64,000 nucleotides of DNA from Actinotalea soli (GTDB lineage: Bacteria; Actinomycetota; Actinomycetes; Actinomycetales; Cellulomonadaceae), in NCBI RefSeq assembly GCF_017565425.1, contig NZ_JAGEMK010000011.1:62001-126000 (forward strand), written 5' to 3'. The position numbers were made by a program, and so were the translations under genes. Below, piece after piece: positions 43,501 to 50,469 of this stretch. Each line of letters begins with the position of its first letter. Position 1 is the stretch's first letter. The notes beneath the pieces are model-generated. The model worked only from the letters and a program-made list of their open reading frames with translations. It was not told where the DNA came from and did not search any database.

Positions 43501-45509
43501 CCGAGGCCGTCGAACGCACCGAGGCCGAGGTCATGGGCGTCGCACCGCAGCGACAGGCCAAGGATCGCGAGGGGGTGGTCGACGTCGTGCGCCGGCACGG
43601 CCCGCTGAGCACCCCGGAGGTCCTCGCCCGGACCCGCGCCGAGGCGCACGAGCAGGTCCCGGCCTGGCTCGAGGAGCTGGTCGACCAACGTCGGCTGCTG
43701 CGCGTCAGGATCGGCGGGCCGGCCGCCCGCGAGGACCACTGGGCGACCATCGAGGACGCCGGTCGGCTGCGGGACGCCCTCGGGGTGGCCCTGCCGGTCG
43801 GCGTGCCCGAGGTGTTCACCGAGGTGGTGCCCGATCCGCTCGGCGACCTGGTCCGGCGCCACGCCCGCACGCACGGCCCCTTCACCGCCCACCAGGTCGC
43901 CGACCGGCTCGGGCTCGGGACGGCTGTGGTCCAGGAGGTCGCGCACCGCCTCGAGGCTCAGGGGGTCCTCGTCTCGGGGCGCATCCGTCCCGGGTCCCTC
44001 GGCGGCACCGGAGAGGACTACTGCGACGCGGACGTGCTCAGGACGCTGCGCCGACGCTCCCTGGCCGCCCTGCGTGCCGAGGTCGAACCCGTCCCTCAGG
44101 AGACCCTCGGGGTCTTCCTGCCCCGCTGGCAGGGGGTGCTGGAGGCCCAGGCCGCCACCGGTACCGCACGGCCTGGAACGGGCCGCCTGCGTGGGCTCGA
44201 CGGGCTCGCCCGCGCCGTCGAGCAGCTCGCCGGGGCAGCGGTGCCCGCCTCGGCCCTCGAGTCCCTCGTCCTGCCCTCGCGGGTGGCCGACTACCGTCCG
44301 GCGATGCTCGACGAGCTGACGGCTGCCGGGGAGGTGCTCTGGGCGGGGCACGGCTCCCTGGCGGCCCGGGACGGGCTCGTCAGCCTCCACCCGACCGCGA
44401 CGGCCGACCTGACCCTCGCCCCCGCTGCCGAGCCGAGCCCGGGGACCGAGGCCGTCGGGCGCCTGCACACCGCGCTCCTCGACGCTCTCGAGGGGGGCGG
44501 TGCGTACTTCCTCACCTCCCTCGTGCCCCGGGTGCGCGAGCTCCTCGAGCCGAGCCGGGCCGACCCGCACGAGGCGGGCACGACGGGACCCGTCGGACTG
44601 ACCAGCCAGGCCGACGTGGTCGAGGCGCTCTGGGACCTGGTCTGGGCCGGCCTGGTCACCAACGACAGCCTGGGTCCCCTGCGCGGCCGGCTGGGCAGCG
44701 GGCCACCGCGGGCCGGGCGGGCCTCAGGCACCACCCACCGTGCCCGACGGGCCGTGCCCCGCGGCCGGAGCATGGGCGGGCTGGCCCTGCGTCCCCAGCG
44801 CGCCGCCCAGCTCTCCGAACCCGGGACCGGGGGGCGCTGGTCCCTGCTCCCTGCCCGGGAGTCCGATCCCACGGTGCGCACCCACGCCCTGGCCGCCCAG
44901 CTCCTCGACCGTCACGGCGTGCTGACCCGTGCCGTCGCTCCGGCCGAGGGGATCGGGGCCCAGTTCGGCGCCGTCTACCGCGTGCTGGCGGCCCTCGAGC
45001 AGAACGGGCAGGTGCGCCGCGGGTACTTCGTCGAGCACCTCGGCGGCTCGCAGTTCGCGCTGCCGGGCGCGGTGGACGAGCTCCGGCGCGACGGCCCTGC
45101 CACCGGCTCCGAGGACGAGGGGCCCCAGAACGTCACCGTGCTCGCGGCCACGGACCCGGCCAACCCCTACGGGGCCGCCCTGGCGTGGCCCGAGTCGGCG
45201 GCCAGTCACCGCCCCGGCCGCAAGGCCGGGGGCATCGTCGTGCTGGTCGACGGGCACCTCGCCCTCTACCTGGAGCGCGGCGGGAGGTCGGCGCTCTCGT
45301 TCCCGACCTCGACGGCCCAGGTCGAGGCCGCGGCCCGCGCCCTGGTCGCGACGAGCCGGACCGGCCGGCTCGGCAGGGTGGTGCTGCAGCGGCTCGACGG
45401 CGAGGAGCTGCTGGACCGTGCGACTCTCGCGACCCCCCTCGCACGAGCTCTCACCGCGGCCGGGGCGACCACGACCCCACGCGGCCTGCGCCTGCCGGAG
45501 GCACGATGA
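40509..45509 (+). CDS. lhr: Lhr-type large ATP-dependent DNA helicase
   Basis: The 1,666-residue SF2 helicase has Walker A APTGSGKT near residues 50-57, motif II DEIHAL near 177-182, SATVRP, a second RecA-like domain ending in QRIGRAGHQ, and a very long C-terminal region that includes the Lhr winged-helix and beta-barrel domains. Lhr unwinds RNA:DNA hybrids and translocates on single-stranded DNA during repair, and mycobacterial Lhr is damage-induced. A low-complexity Pro/Gly/Ser insert (about 275-310) is not part of the usual fold. The start is GTG at 40509, six bases after CACAAT (40497-40502). It lies immediately upstream of the Nei2-type glycosylase gene, the arrangement seen in mycobacteria (Rv3296-Rv3297). 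Confidence 0.94.
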   Translation: MTATHPPQDPLAGFSEPTRAWFSGAFEAPTAAQAGAWRAIDAGQHALVVAPTGSGKTLAAFLWALDRLMSEPAPEEPVARCRVLYVSPLKALATDVERNLRSPLVGVRQAATRLGRPFHDVTVGVRTGDTPPSERRAFGVRPPDVLITTPESLFLVLTSSARAGLAGVHTVILDEIHALAGTKRGAHLAVSLERLDALLEDHGGPAQRVGLSATVRPVDTVAGFLAGARTREDRGREVVVVQPGSPKQVEVDVVVPVPDLTDLTTAGGLPRPGSGSGSGARPGQGPAPGEAPSGPVEQEDTGPPPPDLTGSAAASPRRPSIWPHVEERVVDLVASHRSTLVFTNSRRGAERLTSRMNEVWAERQGLDLPDPGALNPAQVQAQSGVSVGIDTSDPRTVLARAHHGSMSRAERTRTESELKAGELPAVVATSSLELGIDMGAVDLVIQVGAPPSVASGLQRIGRAGHQVGAVSHGVVFPAFRGELVPAAVIADRMRTGQIEHLTVPTTPLDVLAQQVVAMVAVDDWTVADLAAVVRRAAPFRELGEATLHAVLDMLAGRYPSEEFAELRPRVVWDRATDLLTGRPGALRLAVTSGGTIPDRGLYGVFLATGAASDDDTTDGAEQPRQRGGRRVGELDEEMVYESRVGDTFTLGSSTWRIEDITHDRVLVTPAPGVPGRLPFWKGDSPGRPAELGREIGRWVREVVAAPAAEARQTVSRGGLDAWATDNLLAYLDEQREATGHVPDDRTILVERFRDEVGDWRVVIHSPYGARVHAPWALVVAARLRERHGLDAAALHADDGIVLRLPDTVASGRWDAETGRWVEPEDSGVVDLADIMIEPDEVAEAVRSELGGSALFAARFREAAARALLLPRRRPDRRQPLWQQRQRSAQLLGVASRYPDFPILLEAARECLQDDFDVAALTELMRDVAARRIRVVEVSTPTPSPFAQSLLFGYTAQFLYDGDAPLAERRAAALTLDPTLLAELLGQQGASQLADLLDPEAVERTEAEVMGVAPQRQAKDREGVVDVVRRHGPLSTPEVLARTRAEAHEQVPAWLEELVDQRRLLRVRIGGPAAREDHWATIEDAGRLRDALGVALPVGVPEVFTEVVPDPLGDLVRRHARTHGPFTAHQVADRLGLGTAVVQEVAHRLEAQGVLVSGRIRPGSLGGTGEDYCDADVLRTLRRRSLAALRAEVEPVPQETLGVFLPRWQGVLEAQAATGTARPGTGRLRGLDGLARAVEQLAGAAVPASALESLVLPSRVADYRPAMLDELTAAGEVLWAGHGSLAARDGLVSLHPTATADLTLAPAAEPSPGTEAVGRLHTALLDALEGGGAYFLTSLVPRVRELLEPSRADPHEAGTTGPVGLTSQADVVEALWDLVWAGLVTNDSLGPLRGRLGSGPPRAGRASGTTHRARRAVPRGRSMGGLALRPQRAAQLSEPGTGGRWSLLPARESDPTVRTHALAAQLLDRHGVLTRAVAPAEGIGAQFGAVYRVLAALEQNGQVRRGYFVEHLGGSQFALPGAVDELRRDGPATGSEDEGPQNVTVLAATDPANPYGAALAWPESAASHRPGRKAGGIVVLVDGHLALYLERGGRSALSFPTSTAQVEAAARALVATSRTGRLGRVVLQRLDGEELLDRATLATPLARALTAAGATTTPRGLRLPEAR

Positions 45510-45554
45510 GCGCGCGCCGACGCCCTCGCGAGGACCGACGACCTGGAGGGCGGC

Positions 45555-46391
45555 GTGCCTGAGGGGGACATCCTGCGTCGCGCCGCGCGCACCCTCGACC
45601 AGGCCCTGACCGGGCGGGTGCTGCTCGAGGCCGAGCTGCGCTGGCCGACCCTCGCGGGGGCCCACCTCTCGGGGCTCACGGTCCTGGGCACCCAGTCCTA
45701 CGGGAAGCACCTGCTGATGCGGCTCGAGGGAGACCGCACCCTGCACAGCCACCTGCGGATGGAGGGTTCGTGGCGGATGAGTCGTCCCGGCTCGGCCGAG
45801 CTGTCGCGGCAGCGACGAGACCCCCACGTCCGCGCCCTGCTGGTGACCGAGGCGTGGGCAGCCGTCGGCCACCGGCTCGGCATGCTGGACCTGGTGCCGA
45901 CCCGCGAGGAGAGCAGTCTGATCGGCCACCTGGGACCTGACCTGCTCGCGGAGGACTTCCCGGCGTCGGGCCTCGGCGAGGGGCTCCGGAGACTGGCCGC
46001 CCAGGGAGCGACGCCGGTGGCCGAGGCCCTGCTCGACCAACGCGTCGTGGCCGGCCTCGGGACGATCTACGTCGCGGAGTCCCTGCACGTGCGCAGGATC
46101 TGGCCCTGGACCCCGTGCGAGGAGCTCGAGGACCCGGCGACCCTGCTCATGACGGGACGCCGACTGATGGAGCGCAGCGTGGCCTCGACCACCCCCACGG
46201 CGACCGGGGACGAGAGCCGCGGACGGACCAGCCGGGTGCACGGGCGTGAGGGCCTGCCCTGCCGCCGGTGCGGCACGCCGATCGTGGTCGAGCAGGCACG
46301 TCAGCCCCCGGTCGAGCGGCCGGTCTTCTCGTGCCCGACCTGTCAGCCCGGACCCCACGGGTCGCCCGCGCGCCCGCGCAGGAAGACCTGA
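45555..46391 (+). CDS. nei2: Endonuclease VIII-like DNA glycosylase (Nei2 type)
   Basis: The 278-residue enzyme begins MPEGD with the catalytic N-terminal Pro and Glu of the Fpg/Nei family, has the essential lysine in SYGKHLLMRL, the helix-two-turn-helix with VVAGLGTIYVAE and a C-terminal zinc finger (CRRCGTPI and CPTC). It would excise oxidised bases. The start is GTG at 45555, with GGAGG shortly upstream; the gap from lhr is 45 bases, so they are probably co-transcribed. The pairing with lhr argues for Nei2 rather than Fpg. Confidence 0.9.
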   Translation: MPEGDILRRAARTLDQALTGRVLLEAELRWPTLAGAHLSGLTVLGTQSYGKHLLMRLEGDRTLHSHLRMEGSWRMSRPGSAELSRQRRDPHVRALLVTEAWAAVGHRLGMLDLVPTREESSLIGHLGPDLLAEDFPASGLGEGLRRLAAQGATPVAEALLDQRVVAGLGTIYVAESLHVRRIWPWTPCEELEDPATLLMTGRRLMERSVASTTPTATGDESRGRTSRVHGREGLPCRRCGTPIVVEQARQPPVERPVFSCPTCQPGPHGSPARPRRKT

Positions 46392-46418
46392 ACGACGAGG
46401 CGGCCGCGGGGACGGTGC

Positions 46419-46760
46419 TCAGCCGACGGGAGCGAGCTCCCCGCGGGCCGCGGTCCAGCGCGGACCGCCAGGGCGTCCGACGCACGCAGCCAGGTCGGCC
46501 GGTACGGTGTCGGGGATCAGCAGACCCTCGGCGACAGCCACGCGGTCGCTGACCTCACGCAGGACTGCGGACATGGGGACGTCGAGGGCGTCGCAGATCG
46601 AGCCCAGGAGCTCGGAGGACGCTTCCTTCTGGCCGCGCTCGACCTCGCTGAGGTACCCGAGGGACACCCGGGCAGCCGAGGAGACCTCGCGCAGGGTGCG
46701 GCCCTGCCGCTGCCGGGCGCCACGAAGGACGTCACCGATCTCGCGTCGTAGGACGATCAC
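46419..46760 (-). CDS. clgR: ClgR-like helix-turn-helix regulator
   Basis: The 113-residue protein starts with a Cro/C1-type helix-turn-helix domain ([60 protein letters not shown], about 2-60) and a short tail. This matches ClgR, which activates clp protease and stress genes in actinobacteria and is usually downstream of pgsA and cinA. The start is GTG at 46760, preceded by AAGGAGGT. The tail is standard in length. A 377-base non-coding region with several inverted repeats lies upstream. Confidence 0.9.
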   Translation of the reverse strand: MIVLRREIGDVLRGARQRQGRTLREVSSAARVSLGYLSEVERGQKEASSELLGSICDALDVPMSAVLREVSDRVAVAEGLLIPDTVPADLAACVGRPGGPRWTAARGELAPVG

Positions 46761-47137
46761 CGGTCGACCTCCTTCCTTCGCCTCGTCGAGCGCTGCCCCC
46801 GGGAGGGGCGGCCTGGTGGGACCCGACGTGCGTACCCCGCCGCCAGCTGCTCGCTGGCGGTGAGGGGTCCTACCGTACCCCGCGGGGCGGACAGCGTCTC
46901 GACCGTCTCGCTGCGGGGATCTGTTCGTCGTCACATCGGTGTCAACGATCCCTGGCCCCGACGTGTTCCCGATCGACGGAGCAGGCCTGCGACCTGGGGC
47001 GCGACCTGCTCGCCACCAGGGACCTAGGTCCGGCCCCCGACTGCGGACCGTCGGGAATTCACCCGACCGGCCGCGCCCGCCCAGGTCGCACGGCGGCGTG
47101 CGCCGACGGCCCCGGGGCAGCAGACGCCGGCCTGCGG
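46761..47137 (-). promoter_or_regulatory. Non-coding region upstream of clgR with several palindromes
   Basis: No gene is supported here. I see CCGCCAGC (46840-46847) with GCTGGCGG (46853-46860), GCAGGCCTGC (46981-46990), GGACCTAGGTCC (47020-47031) and CGCAC/GTGCG (47087-47091 and 47098-47102). A perfect -35 TTGACA lies on the minus strand at 46940-46945, with only a weak -10 (AGATCC) after it. The first repeat falls about 80 bases before the clgR start and may be in its leader. Confidence 0.45.
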
Positions 47138-47698
47138 TCAGCGGTTTCGCTCACGGTTCTCGCGCCCGAGGGCCTCGAGCAGCAGGCCCAGGCACGCCGC
47201 CCGGGCCGCGGCCCGGACCTCGTGCCGTCCCGGGACCTCGGTCTCGGCGGGGGCGGCGGACCGCACCTCCACGCCCAGGGGCCCGGCGACCGCGACGTGG
47301 AAGGTCCCCGGTGGTCGCCCGCCCTGCGGGTCGGGGCCCGCGACCCCCGTGGTCGCGAGCCCGTAGTCGGCCGCGAGCCGGGTGCGCACCCCCTCGGCCA
47401 TGGCGCGCGCGACGTCGGGATGCACCGGCCCGACCCGGCTCAGCAGCCCCGCGTCGACCCCGAGGAGCTCGTGCTTGAGATCGGTCGCGTACGCGACGAC
47501 CCCGCCCCGCAGGCACCGGGACGCCCCGGGGACGGTGACGAGGTCGTCGGTGAGGGCCCCGCCGGTGAGGGACTCCGCGACGGCGACCGTCCGACCGAGC
47601 CGGGTCAGGAGCTCGACAGCCCGCCGGGGCATCCCCGCAGCCAGAGCGGGGAGCACCGGGTCCTTCGCGTGCTGCGGGTGCTCGGGGTCCAGGCTCAT
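47138..47698 (-). CDS. cinA: CinA C-terminal domain protein (nicotinamide-nucleotide amidase type)
   Basis: The 186-residue protein contains only the CinA amidohydrolase domain: [31 protein letters not shown] and [20 protein letters not shown]. Enzymes of this type deamidate nicotinamide mononucleotide in pyridine nucleotide recycling. The MoCF-like domain of full-length CinA is absent. ATG at 47698 overlaps the pgsA stop (ATGA). It is downstream of pgsA and upstream of clgR, a conserved actinobacterial order. Confidence 0.93.
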   Translation of the reverse strand: MSLDPEHPQHAKDPVLPALAAGMPRRAVELLTRLGRTVAVAESLTGGALTDDLVTVPGASRCLRGGVVAYATDLKHELLGVDAGLLSRVGPVHPDVARAMAEGVRTRLAADYGLATTGVAGPDPQGGRPPGTFHVAVAGPLGVEVRSAAPAETEVPGRHEVRAAARAACLGLLLEALGRENRERNR

Positions 47699-48264
47699 GC
47701 AGCGGCCTTGCGCACCTGCCAGCCCCGGCGGAGGTAGTCGAGACCGGTCACGACCGTGACGAGCACAGCCAGGACCAGGACGATCCACGCGATCACGGTG
47801 ACGACGCTCGGCAGGGTCCACAGCGGGAGGACGAAGAGGCCGATCCCGACGGACTGCAGCACCGTCTTGAGCTTGCCGCCGGGTGACGCCGGGATGACCA
47901 CGTACCGCAGCACGGCGAAGCGCATCGCGGTGATGCCGAGCTCGCGCACCAGGACCACGATGGTGACCCACCAGGGCACGTCCCCCAGGGCGGAGAGGGT
48001 CAGGAGCGTGCCACCGATCAGCAGCTTGTCAGCGATCGGGTCGACCAGCTTGCCCCAGTCGGTCACCTGGTCGAGCCGACGCGCGAGCCAGCCGTCGAGG
48101 CGGTCGGTCCCCGCTGCCAGGGCGAAGAGGGCCGCGGCCACCCACCTCCACCCGCCTCCCCCGTCGTCGAGCACGAGCGCGACGACCACGACGGGCACAA
48201 GACCGATCCTGGCCACGGTGACTCCGTTGGCCAGGTTCCACACGGGTGTCCCTGTTGCGACCAC
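47695..48264 (-). CDS. pgsA: CDP-diacylglycerol-glycerol-3-phosphate 3-phosphatidyltransferase
   Basis: The 189-residue membrane enzyme makes phosphatidylglycerol phosphate from CDP-diacylglycerol. The CDP-alcohol phosphotransferase motif D-G-x2-A-R-x8-G-x3-D-x3-D is intact (DGWLARRLDQVTDWGKLVDPIAD), with four or five membrane segments. The start is GTG at 48264, six bases after TAGGGT (minus strand, 48271-48276); the TAG of this hexamer is also the stop codon of the upstream GGDEF-EAL gene. Because of the size it is PgsA rather than cardiolipin or phosphatidylinositol synthase, though head-group choice is not provable here. Confidence 0.9.
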   Translation of the reverse strand: MVATGTPVWNLANGVTVARIGLVPVVVVALVLDDGGGGWRWVAAALFALAAGTDRLDGWLARRLDQVTDWGKLVDPIADKLLIGGTLLTLSALGDVPWWVTIVVLVRELGITAMRFAVLRYVVIPASPGGKLKTVLQSVGIGLFVLPLWTLPSVVTVIAWIVLVLAVLVTVVTGLDYLRRGWQVRKAAA

Positions 48265-48273
48265 GGGCCAACC

Positions 48274-50469
48274 CTACGGTGCTCGGCCGTCGCTCATGCC
48301 GACGACAGGCTCCGAGCGGCCCGCGCCGAAGAGCCAGCCCTGCCCGTAGCGCCAACCGCAGCCCCGGAGGAACTCGGCCTGCTCAGGGGTCTCGATCCCC
48401 TCCGCGACGGTCACCATCTCCATCTCCCGGGCGAGGGCTCCCAGCGCCCGCGAGACGCGGGCCGCCGCAGGGTCGTCGGGGATCCCTGCCGTGAAGGACA
48501 TGTCCAGCTTGACCCCCGTGACGGGCAGGTCACGCAGGTAGGACAACGGCGCGACCCCGGTCCCGAAGTCGTCCAGGAGCACCGGCACGCCGCCCTGCCC
48601 GAGCACGGACAGCTCGTGCCGGATCCGGGTCCCGGCGTCGACCAGGCTGGCCTCGGTCAGCTCGACGACGAGGCGCCCGGGCGCGACCCCGAGGCGGGCG
48701 AGCTCGGCGAGGACCACCCCGGTGAGCTCGCCGTCGGCCAGCTGCTCCGCGGAGGCGTTGATCGAGACCCAGTACCCCCGGTCGGCCGTGGCGGCCAGGT
48801 GCGCCACCGCCTGCCGCGCGACGTCCAGCCCGAGGGCGACCGACAGGCCTGCCTCCTCCGCGGTCGCGAGGAAGGTGCCCGGCAGGAGCAGCCCTCGTTC
48901 CGGGTGCTGCCACCGGACGAGGGCCTCGTGCCCGACGACGTACCCGGCCTCGAGGTCCACGACGGGCTGGAAGTGCAGCACCAGCTGACCGGCGTCGATG
49001 GCCTGACCGAGCTCGGCGGCAGCGCCGTGCCGGACCGCCCCGGCCATCGACATCGACGGGTCGTACACCTCGGTGCGGCCGCGCCCACCGGCCTTGGCGC
49101 GGTACAGCGCCGCGTCCGCCGCGGCGAGCAGCCCCATGACCCCGCCGGCCAGCAGACCCGGGTCGGCGACCGCGGCGCCCACGCTGGCCCGGACCGGCAG
49201 CCGTCGGCGCTGCGCGCGCACCGGGTTGCGCAGGCCGCGGTGGATCCCGGCCGCGACCTCGAAGACCGTGCGCGCCGCGTCCGGGTCCTCGACGACCACC
49301 ACGAACTCGTCGCCTCCGAGCCGCGCCACCGTGCCGCGGCCGCCCGTCGCCGCCCGCAGCACCCCAGCGACGTGGACCAGCACGTCGTCCCCCGCAGGAT
49401 GGCCGTACCTGTCGTTGATCTGCTTGAACTCGTCCAGGTCGATGACCAGGACGGCGAGCCCGCCGTCGGCCCCTGGCCGCTCGATCGCCTCGTGCAGCAC
49501 CTCGTGCATCAGCGACCGGTTCGCGAGCCCGGTCAAGGGGTCGTGCATCGCGCGGTGCGCGAGCATCTCGGCCTGCAGTCGCGACTCCGTGGTGTCGCGG
49601 ACCTGCGCGACGAAGTGGTCGGGCTCGCCGTCCGCGAGGCGGACCAGGACCACGTCCAGGACCACCCAGACGGTCTGCCCGTCGGCACGCAGGTAGCGCT
49701 TCTCCAGGCTGAGCCGCGACTGCTGCCCAGCCAGGAGGCCGTGCACCCCGGCGCGCTCGGCGGCGCGGTCGTCCGGGTGGGAGAGGGCCGACAGGTCCCG
49801 ACCGACGAGGGCCTCGGGACGCGCCCCCAGCAGGCTCGCGAAGGCTGCGTTCACCCTGGTCAGGCGCCACTGCGGATCGATGAGGACCATGCCGATCGGC
49901 GCGTACTCCATCGCGGCCTGGAACTGCTGCTCGGACCGCGCCTGGGCCGCGAGGGCATCGCGGCGCCCGCTGACGTCGGCGAGCCAGGTGGTGAGCTCCT
50001 GGCCGCCGTCGACGGTCGGCGATCCCCGGGTCCAGACCTGGACCCAACGGTGCGTCCCGCCGTCGAGCGGCTCGACGACGAGCACGACGTCCTCCCCCCA
50101 TGCCTCGGCGCGACGCGCGAAGACCGCCGCTGGGGCGACCTCCTGACCGGTCTCGCTCCGCCACCGGACGGGCAGCTCCGTCACCGGGCTCCCGACGAGG
50201 GCCTGCACGGTCGACCCGAGGAGCGTGGCAGCGGCCTCGTTGACCTCGAGAATCCTCCCGCCGGCCCCGTGCAGCACGATCCCGTCCCGCCCCGAGGCCA
50301 TGACCCCCGCCAGCCGCCGGGAGACGGCTGCGGCCGCCGTCGTGGCCGTCCGCCTGCTCACGGCGAGCTCGCGCCGGCTGCGCACGAGGAGCAGGGCGAG
50401 AACCGCCAGACCCACCCCCAGGGCCGCCAGCGCGGCGACGAGGGGGCTCAGGGGGCTGAGGGCGCCCAT
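48274..50469 (-). CDS. PAS-containing GGDEF-EAL cyclic-di-GMP protein
   Basis: The 731-residue protein has an N-terminal hydrophobic segment (about 8-28), two PAS-like domains (about 45-170 and 175-295), a GGDEF domain with intact LGGDEFV and an EAL domain with intact EALVRW, LDDFGTG and VAEGIET. Both catalytic motifs are present, so it could make and break cyclic di-GMP, or one domain may be regulatory. The start codon at 50469 overlaps the 3' end of ftsK by 22 bases, so it is probably translated with it. It lies between ftsK and pgsA, which is not the usual content of this locus. Confidence 0.93.
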   Translation of the reverse strand: MGALSPLSPLVAALAALGVGLAVLALLLVRSRRELAVSRRTATTAAAAVSRRLAGVMASGRDGIVLHGAGGRILEVNEAAATLLGSTVQALVGSPVTELPVRWRSETGQEVAPAAVFARRAEAWGEDVVLVVEPLDGGTHRWVQVWTRGSPTVDGGQELTTWLADVSGRRDALAAQARSEQQFQAAMEYAPIGMVLIDPQWRLTRVNAAFASLLGARPEALVGRDLSALSHPDDRAAERAGVHGLLAGQQSRLSLEKRYLRADGQTVWVVLDVVLVRLADGEPDHFVAQVRDTTESRLQAEMLAHRAMHDPLTGLANRSLMHEVLHEAIERPGADGGLAVLVIDLDEFKQINDRYGHPAGDDVLVHVAGVLRAATGGRGTVARLGGDEFVVVVEDPDAARTVFEVAAGIHRGLRNPVRAQRRRLPVRASVGAAVADPGLLAGGVMGLLAAADAALYRAKAGGRGRTEVYDPSMSMAGAVRHGAAAELGQAIDAGQLVLHFQPVVDLEAGYVVGHEALVRWQHPERGLLLPGTFLATAEEAGLSVALGLDVARQAVAHLAATADRGYWVSINASAEQLADGELTGVVLAELARLGVAPGRLVVELTEASLVDAGTRIRHELSVLGQGGVPVLLDDFGTGVAPLSYLRDLPVTGVKLDMSFTAGIPDDPAAARVSRALGALAREMEMVTVAEGIETPEQAEFLRGCGWRYGQGWLFGAGRSEPVVGMSDGRAP

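Noticed and set aside
40203-44570. Open frame of 1,455 codons on the minus strand opposite lhr
   Set aside because: It is a mirror of the high-GC codon usage of lhr, has no domain or ribosome site, and its composition is Gly/Arg/Val-biased like other antisense frames here.
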